A stretch of 64,000 nt of DNA from Corynebacterium anserum (lineage in GTDB: Bacteria; Actinomycetota; Actinomycetes; Mycobacteriales; Mycobacteriaceae): assembly GCF_014262665.1 (NCBI RefSeq), contig NZ_CP046883.1:434001-498000 (forward strand), read 5' to 3'. This document shows, piece after piece, positions 1 through 9,564 of the stretch (position 1 is its first letter; each line of letters starts with the position of its first letter). The notes beneath the pieces were generated by a model. It was not told the DNA's origin and searched no databases. It saw nothing but the letters and a program-made list of their open reading frames with translations. The translations under genes were made by a program, and so were the position numbers.

Positions 1-585
1 CTGTCCATTGTGAAGGGGTTGGTTGAGAAACACGGAGGCTCGATCTCCGTACGGTCCACACTGGGTGACGGTACAAGTTTTCGTATCTTGCTCCCACGGG
101 CTCCCGAGGCAGATCGTAGCGTGGAGATTGTCGATGCCGAGGGGCATGGAGACAGCGGAGCCAATGGCGCATCCGAACATGCGCCGACTAGCGCCCATGG
201 CTCGACTCAGCGCGGACAAGCGACAGCCCAGGACAACGCTGCGCACACTAGGGGAACTGTTCCGTCACAATCCACTTCGGGGGACTCTGGCCGAGATGAT
301 ACGTCCCAGGGCAGAGGAGGCGGGCCAGCGGTGAGGGGCCAAGGTTCCGGCGGAGAGCAGGGTTCTGTGGAGAACTGTGGTTCTGATACTGCGGACAGCG
401 GTGTTCAGAGTGCGGCTGACCGACATGGGGAACTGACTCCCTCGGAACGTAACGTAGCAGGTAGCGCGACGCAGAACGGAAAGAACGGCGGCCGTTTTAG
501 TCCCCGCAGAGTAGGCCACACTGTGAGCCGCATTGTGAACAACACCAAGCGCAAAGCAGAAAGCCGTAAACACAAAAGGGACTAG
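1..585 (+). CDS. Sensor histidine kinase, C-terminal part (partial)
   Basis: The gene enters from the left edge in frame 1. Its first codons read LSIVKGLVEKHGGSI followed by a Gly/Thr/Phe stretch ending in ILLPRAP, which is the usual end of a histidine kinase ATPase domain (G2 box region). The kinase would autophosphorylate and pass phosphate to a response regulator encoded upstream, outside the window. After the ATPase domain at about residue 38 there is an unusual tail of about 155 residues, rich in Gly, Ser, Thr, Glu and Gln, ending in a basic stretch (NNTKRKAESRKHKRD). The tail has no recognisable domain. The gene converges on the HIT gene. Family call is secure; the specific system is unknown. 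Confidence 0.8.
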   Translation: MSIVKGLVEKHGGSISVRSTLGDGTSFRILLPRAPEADRSVEIVDAEGHGDSGANGASEHAPTSAHGSTQRGQATAQDNAAHTRGTVPSQSTSGDSGRDDTSQGRGGGPAVRGQGSGGEQGSVENCGSDTADSGVQSAADRHGELTPSERNVAGSATQNGKNGGRFSPRRVGHTVSRIVNNTKRKAESRKHKRD

Positions 586-607
586 GTTACAGGTTTGGGT
601 GGATAAG

Positions 608-1048
608 TTACAGGTTGTCGGTTTCTACACCGGTATCCACACCCTGTGCTTCAAGTGCGGCGCGAATCTTTTCGGCAGCCGCATCCATCTGTGCAGGGTC
701 AGTTTCATCCATCTTCATAACGGTTGCCAGGCTGTACCCGGACATGTCGTTCGCGGGAAAGACATGGATATGAGCGTGGGGAACTTCAAAACCCGCAATC
801 AGATAGCCGGCACGCTCGGAACCAAAAGACGCAATGATCGCTGAACCGACCTTCTGCGCCACATCATTGCACTGCGCCCATAACTCGGGTTCGATGTCAG
901 TCCATTTATCGATCTCCTTAATAGGAACCACCAACGTGTGGCCGTAGGCCACTGGCTCGATGGTGAGAAAAGCGGCGACCTTGTCGTCGCGATACACGAA
1001 GCGACCAGGTAGCTCTCCATTAATGATCTTGGTGAATACGGTAGCCAT
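608..1048 (-). CDS. HIT family protein (histidine triad nucleotide-binding)
   Basis: 146 residues, the normal size for a HIT hydrolase. The active-site triad H91-x-H93-x-H95 lies in the sequence VPHAHIHVFP, and an earlier GHTLVVP strand is also typical. Such enzymes hydrolyse nucleoside phosphoramidates or nucleotide adducts in the cytoplasm. The gene is divergent from purD. The start ATG has a TAGCAT -10 box on the minus strand (1056-1061) exactly 7 nt upstream and no SD, so the transcript is probably leaderless. The stop codon lies in the second of two GTTACAGGTT copies 21 bp apart (586 and 607). The substrate cannot be told from sequence. Confidence 0.9.
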   Translation of the reverse strand: MATVFTKIINGELPGRFVYRDDKVAAFLTIEPVAYGHTLVVPIKEIDKWTDIEPELWAQCNDVAQKVGSAIIASFGSERAGYLIAGFEVPHAHIHVFPANDMSGYSLATVMKMDETDPAQMDAAAEKIRAALEAQGVDTGVETDNL

Positions 1049-1150
1049 AGGTCACATGCTAGTAGGTCATGGCGTTTCGGGAGTTTGAGTTCGGGGGATG
1101 GAGGTAAGGGAGGAGTCTGCGCTAACACGGCGGACGCTAGACTGTAGGGC

Positions 1151-2413
1151 ATGCGCATTTTAGTCATCGGCAATGGTGCCCGTGAGCACGCACTGGCCTA
1201 CTCACTTTCCCGCGACCCCGAAGTCACCGAAGTTCATGTCAGCCCCGGAAATGCAGGAATGGCGGCCATCGCCACTGTGCACCCGGATGGTGATCCCGTT
1301 GACCTGGCTGAAAAAGTGAAGGCCGACCTTGTTGTGATCGGTCCGGAAATCCCGCTGGTTGCTGGGCTGGCTGACCAACTTCGCGACGCCGGCTTCCCCG
1401 TCTTCGGCCCCTCCGCTAGCGCTGCGCAGATTGAAGGATCGAAGAAATTTGCCAAGGATGTCATGGAACGTGCGGGGGTTAAAACCGCTCGTGCCGAGCA
1501 CATTCCGGTAGGGGCATCCGAGGCGGAAATCGATGCGGCGTTGGCCAACTTCGGACCAATGTACGTGGTGAAAGACGATGGTCTGGCAGGAGGCAAGGGC
1601 GTGGTCGTGACCGACGACTTGGCTAAGGCAAAGGAGCATGTCGCAACTGTCCATGCCGGCAATAACCCCGTGCTGCTGGAGAGCTTCTTAGACGGGCCGG
1701 AAGTGTCCTTATTCTGCTTAGTGGATGGAGAAACCGTCGTTCCTCTACAGCCAGCCCAGGATCATAAGCGCGTCGGAAATAATGATCAAGGACCCAACAC
1801 AGGCGGCATGGGTGCATATACACCGCTGCCATGGCTGCCGGCCGATGGGGTACAACGCATCGTGGACGAAGTGGTGCAACCAGTTGCCTCCCAAATGGTC
1901 GCCGACGGTGTGCCTTTCAGCGGCCTGCTATACGCGGGGCTTGCGTGGGGTGCCGACGGACCAGCAGTGGTTGAGTTCAACTGCCGGTTCGGTGATCCAG
2001 AAACTCAGGCTGTACTGGAGATGCTCAACAGCCCGCTGGGGCAAGCACTCTATGCAACGGCAACGGGTAACCTCGACAAGCTACCACCATTGGAATGGAA
2101 AGATGGCTACGCACTGACTGTTGTGCTGGCAGCGGAGGGATACCCTGAGTCTCCAAAGCTGGGAGCCCCGATTATCGGAGCGGGAGTTGGCGCAGAACAG
2201 CGAGGGATTCGCACTGCGGGTGTGAAAGTAGCCGAAGATGGATCCGGCTTAGTGAGCGCAGGTGGGCGCGTACTGAACGTTGTCGCAACCGGCGCGACTT
2301 TGGAGGAAGCTCGGGATAAGGCATATCGCGAGCTGGAGCAGATCGATATGCCGGGAGGACATTACCGCACCGACATTGCTCTTCCTGCTGTCGAAGGACG
2401 AATTACCGTGTGA
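1151..2413 (+). CDS. purD: Phosphoribosylamine-glycine ligase
   Basis: 420 residues, full length for PurD, which joins glycine to phosphoribosylamine with ATP in the second step of IMP synthesis. The N-terminus ([19 protein letters not shown]) and the ATP-grasp motifs, including [12 protein letters not shown] and the metal-binding [10 protein letters not shown], are intact. The ATG is preceded by TAGACT (1138-1143) and 7 nt, with no SD, so a leaderless mRNA is likely. The stop TGA overlaps the first of three 26-bp repeats that run into the nei start. First of the purine genes in this window. Confidence 0.97.
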   Translation: MRILVIGNGAREHALAYSLSRDPEVTEVHVSPGNAGMAAIATVHPDGDPVDLAEKVKADLVVIGPEIPLVAGLADQLRDAGFPVFGPSASAAQIEGSKKFAKDVMERAGVKTARAEHIPVGASEAEIDAALANFGPMYVVKDDGLAGGKGVVVTDDLAKAKEHVATVHAGNNPVLLESFLDGPEVSLFCLVDGETVVPLQPAQDHKRVGNNDQGPNTGGMGAYTPLPWLPADGVQRIVDEVVQPVASQMVADGVPFSGLLYAGLAWGADGPAVVEFNCRFGDPETQAVLEMLNSPLGQALYATATGNLDKLPPLEWKDGYALTVVLAAEGYPESPKLGAPIIGAGVGAEQRGIRTAGVKVAEDGSGLVSAGGRVLNVVATGATLEEARDKAYRELEQIDMPGGHYRTDIALPAVEGRITV

Positions 2414-2488
2414 CGCCGCAAGGTCACGTTACTCACTGATGACAAAAGGTCACGTTATTCACTGATGCCAGAAGGTCACGTTATTCAC
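2410..2488 (+). repeat. Three head-to-tail 26-bp copies of the nei start region
   Basis: Copies lie at 2411-2436, 2437-2462 and 2463-2488 and share the core AGGTCACGTTA(C/T)TCAC. The third copy is the true nei start (MPEGHVIH). The two earlier copies encode degenerate versions as closed mini-ORFs: GTG at 2410 ([13 protein letters not shown]) and ATG at 2439 (M-TKGHVIH-stop). The stop at 2437-2439 and the stop at 2463-2465 each overlap the next ATG as TGATG, so three reading frames are chained from the purD stop to nei. Confidence 0.95.
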
Positions 2489-3367
2489 TACTTGGCTCGG
2501 CAATTGAATCAGGCTTTTGCCGGTCACGTATTGCGAGTTACCTCCCCGCAAGGTCGCTTCAAGGAGGAAGCGAGCATCCTCAACAGCACTCGCTTTAGGA
2601 GGGCTGAGGCGTGGGGAAAACATCTCTTCCTAGACTTCGACGTGCCGGACTACTCAGCGGGAGCGCGGTCGGGAGCCCGGCTAGCGCGGCACATCGTGCA
2701 CATTCACCTCGGGCTGATCGGATCGCTGAGAATCGAACCGTATCGACCGGGGCCCCCGGTGGGGCAGGTGCGTTTACACCTGCATAGGATCGACGCCGAA
2801 GGGGGAGAGGACATGTGCATGTGGGGTGATGCTGTCGCAGCGAATCTCCGAGGTCCACAGTGGTGCCGTTTAATCACCGACCATGAAATGGATGATGTGA
2901 TCTCGCGAGCCGGAGCGGATCCGATCCGAGCTGGTGAGGATACGAACCGGGAGAAATATCGGGAAGTCGAAGCCAAGGTTCAGCGCTCCGGGAAAGCTAT
3001 CGGAACCCTTCTCATGGATCAGAAGCTCTTCGCCGGTGTGGGCAACATATACCGAGCCGAAACCCTATTTCGTTTAGGCATCGACCCCCAACGCAAAGGG
3101 CGCGATATGTCATCAGACGTTCTGCAGAATATCTGGTCTGACCTGGTTTATCTGATGAGAGAGGGGGAGAAAACTTGTCGCATCGATACGGTGCGTGAGG
3201 AACACACGCCGGAAGTGATGGGCAGGTTACCGCGCAAAGATGATCATGGTGGTGAAGTGTATGTATATCGCCGCGCCGGGCAACCATGCTACGTGTGCGG
3301 TACGCCTATCGAGATGAAGGTTGTGGAGGGGCGGAACCTGTTTTGGTGTCCCGGTTGCCAACAATAG
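2465..3367 (+). CDS. nei: Formamidopyrimidine-DNA glycosylase / endonuclease VIII family
   Basis: 300 residues. The start MPEGH places the catalytic Pro2 and Glu3, and Lys52 is the conserved beta-hairpin lysine. A helix-two-turn-helix follows (KLFAGVGNIYRAETLFRLGI), and a C-terminal zinc finger is formed by C275, C278, C295 and C298. The enzyme removes oxidised bases and nicks the abasic site. PEGH rather than PELP at the start points to the Nei branch, like mycobacterial Nei1, not MutM. The start lies within the third 26-bp repeat and overlaps the stop of a mini-ORF, so translation may be coupled. It is probably co-transcribed with purD (51 bp gap). Confidence 0.92.
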   Translation: MPEGHVIHYLARQLNQAFAGHVLRVTSPQGRFKEEASILNSTRFRRAEAWGKHLFLDFDVPDYSAGARSGARLARHIVHIHLGLIGSLRIEPYRPGPPVGQVRLHLHRIDAEGGEDMCMWGDAVAANLRGPQWCRLITDHEMDDVISRAGADPIRAGEDTNREKYREVEAKVQRSGKAIGTLLMDQKLFAGVGNIYRAETLFRLGIDPQRKGRDMSSDVLQNIWSDLVYLMREGEKTCRIDTVREEHTPEVMGRLPRKDDHGGEVYVYRRAGQPCYVCGTPIEMKVVEGRNLFWCPGCQQ

Positions 3368-3527
3368 GTAGGCCTGAACTGCTCGCCCCGCGAGTGTGCG
3401 TGACCTGGTCGGCCTTGAGTTGTATGGCCTACTCGCCCGGCGAATTGCCTGCTCCGCCCCGTGGGTTGCACGAACCCTTTCCACCCATGGGACACGCGAT
3501 TTGTTCCACCTATGGGATAATGACGGG

Positions 3528-4958
3528 GTGCCTGCAAAGAAGAAGATTTCCAATGTCCTTGCTAACCGTTACGCGTCGCCAGAGATGACCACCATCTGGT
3601 CTCCTGAAGACAAGATCGTCATGGAACGCCAACTGTGGATTTCTGTGATGAAAGCTCAGCGCGAGTTGGGCGTTGATGTTCCTCAGGAAGCTATCGATGC
3701 GTATGAATCTGTGATCGACCAGGTTGATCTGGAGTCGATCGCTCAGCGCGAAAAGATCACGCGCCATGATGTTAAGGCGCGTATCGAAGAGTTTAATGAT
3801 CTCGCTGGTCATGAGCACATTCACAAGGGGATGACTTCTCGCGACCTCACGGAGAATGTGGAGCAGCTTCAGATTTATCGCTCTCTGCAGTTGGCGCGAG
3901 ACAAGGCTATTGCGGTGCTGAATCGCGTCGCTAAACGCGCCGGGGAGTATCAGTCTCTGGTGATGGCTGGCCGTTCGCACAATGTTGCTGCTCAGGCAAC
4001 CACTTTGGGGAAGCGTTTTGCTTCTGCCGCAGACGAACTGATGTTGGGGTTGGATCGCATTCAGGATCTGCTTGGCCGCTATCCCCTTCGAGGCATTAAG
4101 GGACCGATGGGTACTGCCCAGGACATGTTGGATCTAGTGGGTGGCAATGAGGACAAGCTCGCCAGCTTGGAGCGTTCGATCGCGGACAATCTGGGCTTTA
4201 ACCATGTTTTCGATTCTGTCGGCCAGGTGTATCCTCGTTCCCTTGATTTCGACGCCATCTCCGCCCTCGTTGAGGTGGGTGCCGCTATGTCTTCGTTGTC
4301 GATGACTATCCGTTTGATGGCTGGCAATGAGACCGTGACTGAGGGGTTCAAGGAGGGGCAGGTTGGATCATCGGCCATGCCTCATAAGATGAATGCACGT
4401 TCCTGCGAGCGCGTTGGGGGTATGCAAGTCGTGCTGCGCGGTTACTTGACTATGGTGGCTGACTTGTCTGGAGCCCAGTGGAACGAGGGGGATGTGTTTT
4501 GTTCCGTGGTTCGTCGGGTGGCGCTACCGGATGCTTTCTTTACCTTCGATGGCATGTGCGAGACGTTCCTGACTGTCCTGGATGAGTTCGGCGCTTTCCC
4601 TGCGATGATTGAACGCGAGCTGGATCGCTATCTGCCGTTTTTGGCTACGACTCGTATCCTGATGGCGGCAGTTCGTGCAGGAGTGGGGCGTGAGACCGCT
4701 CATGAGGTGATCAAGGAGAACGCTGTTGCTGTGGCTTTGAATATGCGTGAAAACGGAGGGGACCAGGATCTTATCCAGCGTTTGGCTGCAGATGAGCGGT
4801 TGCCTATGGATGAAAATGATCTGAATGCTGCTCTGGAGGATCGTCATGCCTTCATTGGTGCTGCCGAATCCCAAGTTTCCCGCGTATTGTCGCGTGTGAA
4901 TGATTACGTGAAGCGTTACCCGAAAGCGGCAGCGTATACGCCAGGGGAAATTCTTTAG
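3528..4958 (+). CDS. purB: Adenylosuccinate lyase
   Basis: 476 residues. It cleaves SAICAR and adenylosuccinate to release fumarate, acting twice in purine synthesis. The fumarase-superfamily signature ([10 protein letters not shown], serines near 281-282) and the earlier [14 protein letters not shown] segment are present. I place the start at GTG 3528 ([20 protein letters not shown]) because the family begins just before [12 protein letters not shown]; the longer open frame upstream has no family similarity. A GATAAT -10 box at 3516-3521 ends 6 nt before this GTG, suggesting a leaderless mRNA. A 14-bp direct repeat TTCCACC(C/T)ATGGGA lies just upstream. Confidence 0.95.
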   Translation: MPAKKKISNVLANRYASPEMTTIWSPEDKIVMERQLWISVMKAQRELGVDVPQEAIDAYESVIDQVDLESIAQREKITRHDVKARIEEFNDLAGHEHIHKGMTSRDLTENVEQLQIYRSLQLARDKAIAVLNRVAKRAGEYQSLVMAGRSHNVAAQATTLGKRFASAADELMLGLDRIQDLLGRYPLRGIKGPMGTAQDMLDLVGGNEDKLASLERSIADNLGFNHVFDSVGQVYPRSLDFDAISALVEVGAAMSSLSMTIRLMAGNETVTEGFKEGQVGSSAMPHKMNARSCERVGGMQVVLRGYLTMVADLSGAQWNEGDVFCSVVRRVALPDAFFTFDGMCETFLTVLDEFGAFPAMIERELDRYLPFLATTRILMAAVRAGVGRETAHEVIKENAVAVALNMRENGGDQDLIQRLAADERLPMDENDLNAALEDRHAFIGAAESQVSRVLSRVNDYVKRYPKAAAYTPGEIL

Positions 4959-5016
4959 GCACACGAGTGATTTTTGGAATAGTCAATGGCGGTTGACGGG
5001 GCTAATATGTCTATCC

Positions 5017-5910
5017 ATGCGTCCAGAATTGTCTGACTACGAGCACATTTCCGCTGGAAAAGTCCGTGAAATCTACGAAATTGATGAGCAGCATCTGCTC
5101 ATGGTGGTCACTGATCGCATCAGTGCCTATGACTTTGTTTTGGAAACGGAGATCCCTGATAAGGGTCGCGTACTGACCGCGATGAGTGAGTTCTTCTTTG
5201 AGGAAATTGACTTCCCGAATCATCTGGCTGGTCCTCTTGATGATGAACGGATTCCAGAGTCGGTGTTGGGGCGCGCGATGGTCGTGAAAAAGTTGGAGAT
5301 GCTCCCATTTGAGTGCGTAGCGCGCGGTTATCTGACGGGATCTGGATTGAAGGAATACAAGGAATCCGGAACGGTCTGTGGCATCGAGTTGCCGGATGGT
5401 TTGCGGGAAGCATCGAAGTTGCCGGAGCCAATCTTCACCCCAGCAACGAAGGCTGACATTGGCGATCATGATGAGAACGTATCTTTTGCCCGCGTAGTCA
5501 AGGATTTGGGCGAACAGCGTGCGAATGAATTGCGCGAAGCCACTGTGAAGATTTACTCCGACGCAGCGAAGCTAGCTGAAGAACGTGGAGTCATTTTGGC
5601 GGACACGAAATTTGAGTTCGGTGTGGATCATGAGGGCAAGTTGGTGTTGGCAGACGAAGTGCTGACGCCAGATTCCTCCCGCTATTGGCCGGCGGATAGT
5701 TACGAAGAGGGGAAGGTGCAGCCTTCTTTCGATAAGCAGTATGTGAGAAATTGGCTGACGGGGCCGAAGTCGGGCTGGAATCCAGAGGACGGTACTCCAC
5801 CCCCAGCACTGCCTGGATCTATCGTGGAGGCCACGCGTTCTCGCTACGTGGAGGCTTACGAGAAAATCTCTGGCAAACGTTTCTCGGAATGGATTGGATC
5901 CTGCGTATAG
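5017..5910 (+). CDS. purC: Phosphoribosylaminoimidazole-succinocarboxamide synthase
   Basis: 297 residues, the normal length. It condenses CAIR with aspartate using ATP to form SAICAR. Visible family motifs include [10 protein letters not shown] near the start, the TDRISAYDF segment, and a C-terminal [15 protein letters not shown]. The start chosen is ATG 5017 ([10 protein letters not shown]), where homology begins. A TAATAT -10 box at 5003-5008 lies 8 nt upstream and there is no SD, so it is probably leaderless. The purB-purC order supports a shared pathway role, although a promoter here suggests separate transcription. Confidence 0.95.
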   Translation: MRPELSDYEHISAGKVREIYEIDEQHLLMVVTDRISAYDFVLETEIPDKGRVLTAMSEFFFEEIDFPNHLAGPLDDERIPESVLGRAMVVKKLEMLPFECVARGYLTGSGLKEYKESGTVCGIELPDGLREASKLPEPIFTPATKADIGDHDENVSFARVVKDLGEQRANELREATVKIYSDAAKLAEERGVILADTKFEFGVDHEGKLVLADEVLTPDSSRYWPADSYEEGKVQPSFDKQYVRNWLTGPKSGWNPEDGTPPPALPGSIVEATRSRYVEAYEKISGKRFSEWIGSCV

Positions 5911-5977
5911 GACTTCGGGGGTCTTTCCCTATGGGTGAGGCGCTCGTAGCGTCCCTTCTTGTTCAAAAGGGGATGTC

Positions 5978-6109
5978 TCATCTTCTAGTGAGAAGATGAT
6001 GCGTGATGGAGGACGGCCCCGCAGGTGGATTGAGATGAACGTTCCTCCGCCATAGCAAGTCACGCGGCGGAACGTGCCCTTCTCGCTCCGTGAGAGCGAG
6101 GAGGGAGGT
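5978..6109 (+). promoter_or_regulatory. Structured leader of ptrB with a hairpin over the ribosome binding site
   Basis: Three inverted repeats lie between purC and ptrB. The first is a perfect 9-bp stem TCATCTTCT/AGAAGATGA with loop AGTG (5978-5999). The second pairs 6039-6050 with 6067-6075 with a three-base bulge. The third is a 12-bp stem with one G-T pair (6077-6088 with 6094-6105, loop CGTGA). The 3' arm of the third contains GAGGAGGG, the purine-rich SD region of ptrB, so folding would hide the ribosome site. Function as a switch is inference. Confidence 0.5.
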
Positions 6110-6122
6110 AGCATCAGCGGTT

Positions 6123-8282
6123 ATGAATCCAGTTGTATCGACCACGACTACTCCCGCCCCTCCCGTTGCTCGAAAAGTACCTTTCACACGCACCTTCCAC
6201 GGCATCGATTTCCATGATGATTATGAATGGCTGAGGGAGAAAGATAATCCTGAAGTTCGCGCTTACCTCGAAGCAGAGAATGCCTATACCTCTGCTCGGA
6301 CAGCGCATCTGCGCAGTGTAGAAAATGCCATTTTTCGTGAGGTGAAAGCGCGCGTTCAGGAGACAGACATGTCCCTGCCTGTCCGCGTCGGAGGGTACTG
6401 GTATTACGCACGCACGCAAGAAGGTAAGTCTTACTCACAAAGTTGCCGTCTGCCGCTGGAGGATTCACACTCATGGGAGCCTCCTGTCATAGATCCCCAG
6501 GTTCCCCACGACAATGAGCACGTATTCCTTGATTCCAATGTGGAAGCAGAAGGACACGATTTCTTTGCGCTGGGAGCTGCCAGCGTAACCCTCGATGGGA
6601 CACGTCTGGCGTATTCAACCGACACAACTGGTAACGAACGCTTTACCCTTCGGTTCCGTAATGTGGAGACGGGTGAGGATTTTGATGATGTCATCGAAAA
6701 TGTCTCCTACGGGGCGACATGGGTGGGGAATGACACCGTCTATTACCAGCGGGTGGATGAGGCATGGCGCCCGCATGAAGTCTGGAAACACGTGTTGGGT
6801 ACCCCAGTAGAACAGGATCAACTGGTTTTTCGTGAAGACGATGGCCGGTTCTGGACGGGAGTGGGAACTACACGATCAGAGCGCTATCTTCTGATCTTCA
6901 GCGGTTCCAAAGTGACCAGTGAAGTCTGGTACCTCGATGTAGAGAACCCGTCATCTGAACTGACATGCGTGTTGCCGCGAGAGGCTGGCGTCGAATATGG
7001 AGTCGATCACGCTCAAGTGGACGGCAAAGATTATTGGATGGTCGTCCACAACAAGTTCGGAGTGAATTCCGAGGTCGGCTATTGCCCAGTCGGCCAAATC
7101 TCCTCGCTCGAGGAGATCACCTCGTTAGTTCCGCATCGAGATGACGTGCGAGTGGAAGGTGTGGAGATCTTTAGCGACCACATTCTTCTGGAACAACGCG
7201 AAAATGCGGTGGAATCCTTGTACATCATGAAATTGGTGCCAGGGGAAGGGTTTGGTGACTTTCAACCCATTACCTTTGACGAGGAGCTAGTCGGCGTCAC
7301 TGCAGCAGGAAACAACGAGTGGGACACGCCAATCCTGCGCGTAGCTGTATCGTCATTCAGCCACCCAGCGCAAGTATTCGACATTGATCTGCGCACAGAC
7401 CAACGCCACCTGCGAAAGGAGCAAATCGTTCTACCCGCACCAGACGGTACACCCTTCCGGGCTGAAGACTACACTGCGTCACGTCTGTGGGTCACAGCTC
7501 GAGACGGAGCACGCATTCCCGTATCCCTCATACACCGCACCGACGTCCCGCTAGACCGAGAAAACCCGGTTCTTCTATACGGTTACGGCTCTTATGAAGC
7601 CAGCATGGATCCGGGCTTTTCCATCTTCCGCCTATCGATGCTGGACCGAGGTGTTGTGTATGCCATCGCCCACGTGCGAGGTGGTGGCGAGATGGGACGC
7701 ATCTGGTACGACAACGGTAAAGGAATGTCCAAGATGAACACCTTTACCGACTTTGTCGATGTGGCGGACCATCTGATCAAGACTGGTATGACGAGCCCGC
7801 AGAAAATGGTTGCGGAAGGAGGGTCTGCTGGTGGATTGCTCATGGGAGCTGTGGCGAACCTCGCTGGAGATCGTTTCGCCGGGATCGAGGCAGTGGTTCC
7901 TTTCGTGGACCCATTGACCTCCATCCTCAAACCAGAGCTCCCGCTAACCGTCACCGAGTGGGATGAATGGGGTGATCCCTACCACGACCCTGAGGTGTAT
8001 AGGTATATGGCCGCTTATGCGCCTTATGAAAACATCACTGCAGACAAGACCTATCCTCCAATTCTGGCGATAACCAGCCTCAACGACACACGCGTTCTCT
8101 ACGTAGAACCGGCCAAATGGGTAGCGAAATTGCGCGATGTTGCGGGAGCGGATGTCCTGTTGAAGACGGAGATGGAAGCCGGTCATGGAGGCGTTTCTGG
8201 GCGCTATGAAAAGTGGAAGCAGTCTGCCTTTGAGACCGCGTGGGAACTCGACAGGATGGGAGCTACAGAACTTATCCGCTAA
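6123..8282 (+). CDS. ptrB: Oligopeptidase B (S9 family serine peptidase)
   Basis: 719 residues from ATG 6123 (MNPVVSTTTTP). An N-terminal beta-propeller of about 400 residues gates an alpha/beta hydrolase domain. The catalytic triad is Ser568 in EGGSAGG, Asp655 in NDTRV and His688 in EAGHGG. The enzyme cleaves peptides after basic residues in the cytoplasm. An upstream in-frame GTG at 6090 would put the initiation codon in the loop of the leader hairpin, so I prefer 6123, which follows GGAGGT by 13 nt, longer than ideal. No link to purine metabolism is evident. Confidence 0.9.
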   Translation: MNPVVSTTTTPAPPVARKVPFTRTFHGIDFHDDYEWLREKDNPEVRAYLEAENAYTSARTAHLRSVENAIFREVKARVQETDMSLPVRVGGYWYYARTQEGKSYSQSCRLPLEDSHSWEPPVIDPQVPHDNEHVFLDSNVEAEGHDFFALGAASVTLDGTRLAYSTDTTGNERFTLRFRNVETGEDFDDVIENVSYGATWVGNDTVYYQRVDEAWRPHEVWKHVLGTPVEQDQLVFREDDGRFWTGVGTTRSERYLLIFSGSKVTSEVWYLDVENPSSELTCVLPREAGVEYGVDHAQVDGKDYWMVVHNKFGVNSEVGYCPVGQISSLEEITSLVPHRDDVRVEGVEIFSDHILLEQRENAVESLYIMKLVPGEGFGDFQPITFDEELVGVTAAGNNEWDTPILRVAVSSFSHPAQVFDIDLRTDQRHLRKEQIVLPAPDGTPFRAEDYTASRLWVTARDGARIPVSLIHRTDVPLDRENPVLLYGYGSYEASMDPGFSIFRLSMLDRGVVYAIAHVRGGGEMGRIWYDNGKGMSKMNTFTDFVDVADHLIKTGMTSPQKMVAEGGSAGGLLMGAVANLAGDRFAGIEAVVPFVDPLTSILKPELPLTVTEWDEWGDPYHDPEVYRYMAAYAPYENITADKTYPPILAITSLNDTRVLYVEPAKWVAKLRDVAGADVLLKTEMEAGHGGVSGRYEKWKQSAFETAWELDRMGATELIR

Positions 8283-8628
8283 ACCTTGCTGAGAAGCCGT
8301 GAATCTACGGACCGTGGAGATTGCCTCGCCGGGGCGTCGAACAACCTGCAGTCGAGCAACTCCACAGACAAAGGCCGATGAGTGGTGCGTCGACGGGGTG
8401 GTTATTTCATTCGTAAAATAGCTGCTCTTGCTGCGTATTTATGGCTGTGCAGGCTGGGGTGATGTTGGGGTTGGGGCTCGGTGGGAGGCAATGAGTTTGC
8501 CTGCCTGGGGTAAAGCGCAGGTGGAGAGCCGAAAACTTGCAGGGGTGACTTGTCTCCGCTGGGTGTTAGTATGGGCGGGTATTTAACCATCAAAATGGAA
8601 ATATCCTCACAGCTGGGAGAAAAGCCCA
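8283..8628 (+). promoter_or_regulatory. Intergenic region with probable purSQL promoter and a G-rich tract
   Basis: No gene is seen. A candidate promoter has GTGACT at 8545-8550 and TAGTAT at 8567-8572 with a 16-bp spacer, giving a leader of about 50 nt before purS. Further upstream, four runs of three or more G (8456-8459, 8467-8470, 8473-8476, 8483-8485) on the coding strand could form a G-quadruplex. Confidence 0.4.
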
Positions 8629-8868
8629 ATGGCCCGTGTTGTTGTCAATGTCATGCCTAAGCAGGAAATCCTGGACCCCCAAGGTCAGGCTATCGTGCGA
8701 GCACTGGGACGAATCGGCGTAGAAGGTGTCGCTGATGTTCGCCAGGGTAAGCGTTTTGAACTCGAGGTGGACGGGAACGTTAGCCGCGAAGATCTGGAAC
8801 AGGTCGCAGCCAAGCTGCTGGCTAATACCGTTATCGAAGACTACGACGTAGTTATTGAGGGGGAGTAA
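8629..8868 (+). CDS. purS: Phosphoribosylformylglycinamidine synthase subunit PurS
   Basis: 79 residues, the expected size for the small bridging subunit of the three-part FGAM synthase. It has the family pattern (VVNVMPKQEILDPQGQAI, then GVADVRQGKRFEL). PurS dimers help PurQ dock on PurL and channel ammonia. A GGGAG ribosome site precedes ATG by about 10 nt. The purQ start follows its stop by 3 bp, so purS, purQ and purL form an operon. Confidence 0.95.
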   Translation: MARVVVNVMPKQEILDPQGQAIVRALGRIGVEGVADVRQGKRFELEVDGNVSREDLEQVAAKLLANTVIEDYDVVIEGE

Positions 8869-8871
8869 CTC

Positions 8872-9543
8872 GTGACCACACGCATTGGCGTGATTACCTT
8901 CCCCGGTACTCTTGATGATGTAGACGCGTCTCGTGCCGTCCGTTTGGCAGGCGCTGAAGCCGTGGAACTGTGGCACGCAGATTCGGATCTTAAAAATGTT
9001 GACGCAGTAGTGGTTCCAGGGGGCTTCTCCTATGGCGATTACTTACGTGCTGGGGCCATCGCCTCAATAGCACCAGCGATGCGATCTGTGATCGACGCAG
9101 CTGAGCGTGGCACACCAGTGTTGGGAATCTGCAATGGGTTCCAGATCTTGCAGGAAGCTGGCTTGCTACCCGGCGCTTTGACGAGGAATGAAGGTTTGCA
9201 CTTCATTTGCCGTGACATGTATCTGGATGTGGAGAACACCAACACCGCATGGACTTCCGGCTTCGAGTCTGGAGCCTCCATTTATATTCCGACGAAACAC
9301 GGCGAAGGCCGTTTCCAAGCGGACGAAGAAACACTAAAGATGCTGGAAGATGATGGCCGCGTGGTGTTCCGCTACCAGGTCAATCACAACGGTTCTCGTA
9401 ATGCCATCGCCGGAGTGTGCAGTGAAAACGGCCGTGTAGTTGGCCTCATGCCGCACCCTGAGCACGCTGTGGAGGAACTGACCGGTCCATCCACGGATGG
9501 TCTGGGCTTGTTCACCTCTGTTCTCTCGACCCTGGTCTCTTAA
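8872..9543 (+). CDS. purQ: Phosphoribosylformylglycinamidine synthase subunit PurQ (glutaminase)
   Basis: 223 residues, class I glutamine amidotransferase. The nucleophile elbow VLGICNGFQ and the C-terminal [10 protein letters not shown] (His/Glu of the triad) are intact. It releases ammonia from glutamine for PurL. Translation starts at GTG 8872 ([16 protein letters not shown]), three bases after the purS stop. Overlap of the purS end with its ribosome site suggests coupled translation. Confidence 0.96.
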   Translation: MTTRIGVITFPGTLDDVDASRAVRLAGAEAVELWHADSDLKNVDAVVVPGGFSYGDYLRAGAIASIAPAMRSVIDAAERGTPVLGICNGFQILQEAGLLPGALTRNEGLHFICRDMYLDVENTNTAWTSGFESGASIYIPTKHGEGRFQADEETLKMLEDDGRVVFRYQVNHNGSRNAIAGVCSENGRVVGLMPHPEHAVEELTGPSTDGLGLFTSVLSTLVS

Positions 9544-9564
9544 GGCACAAGGAGCACAATTTTC

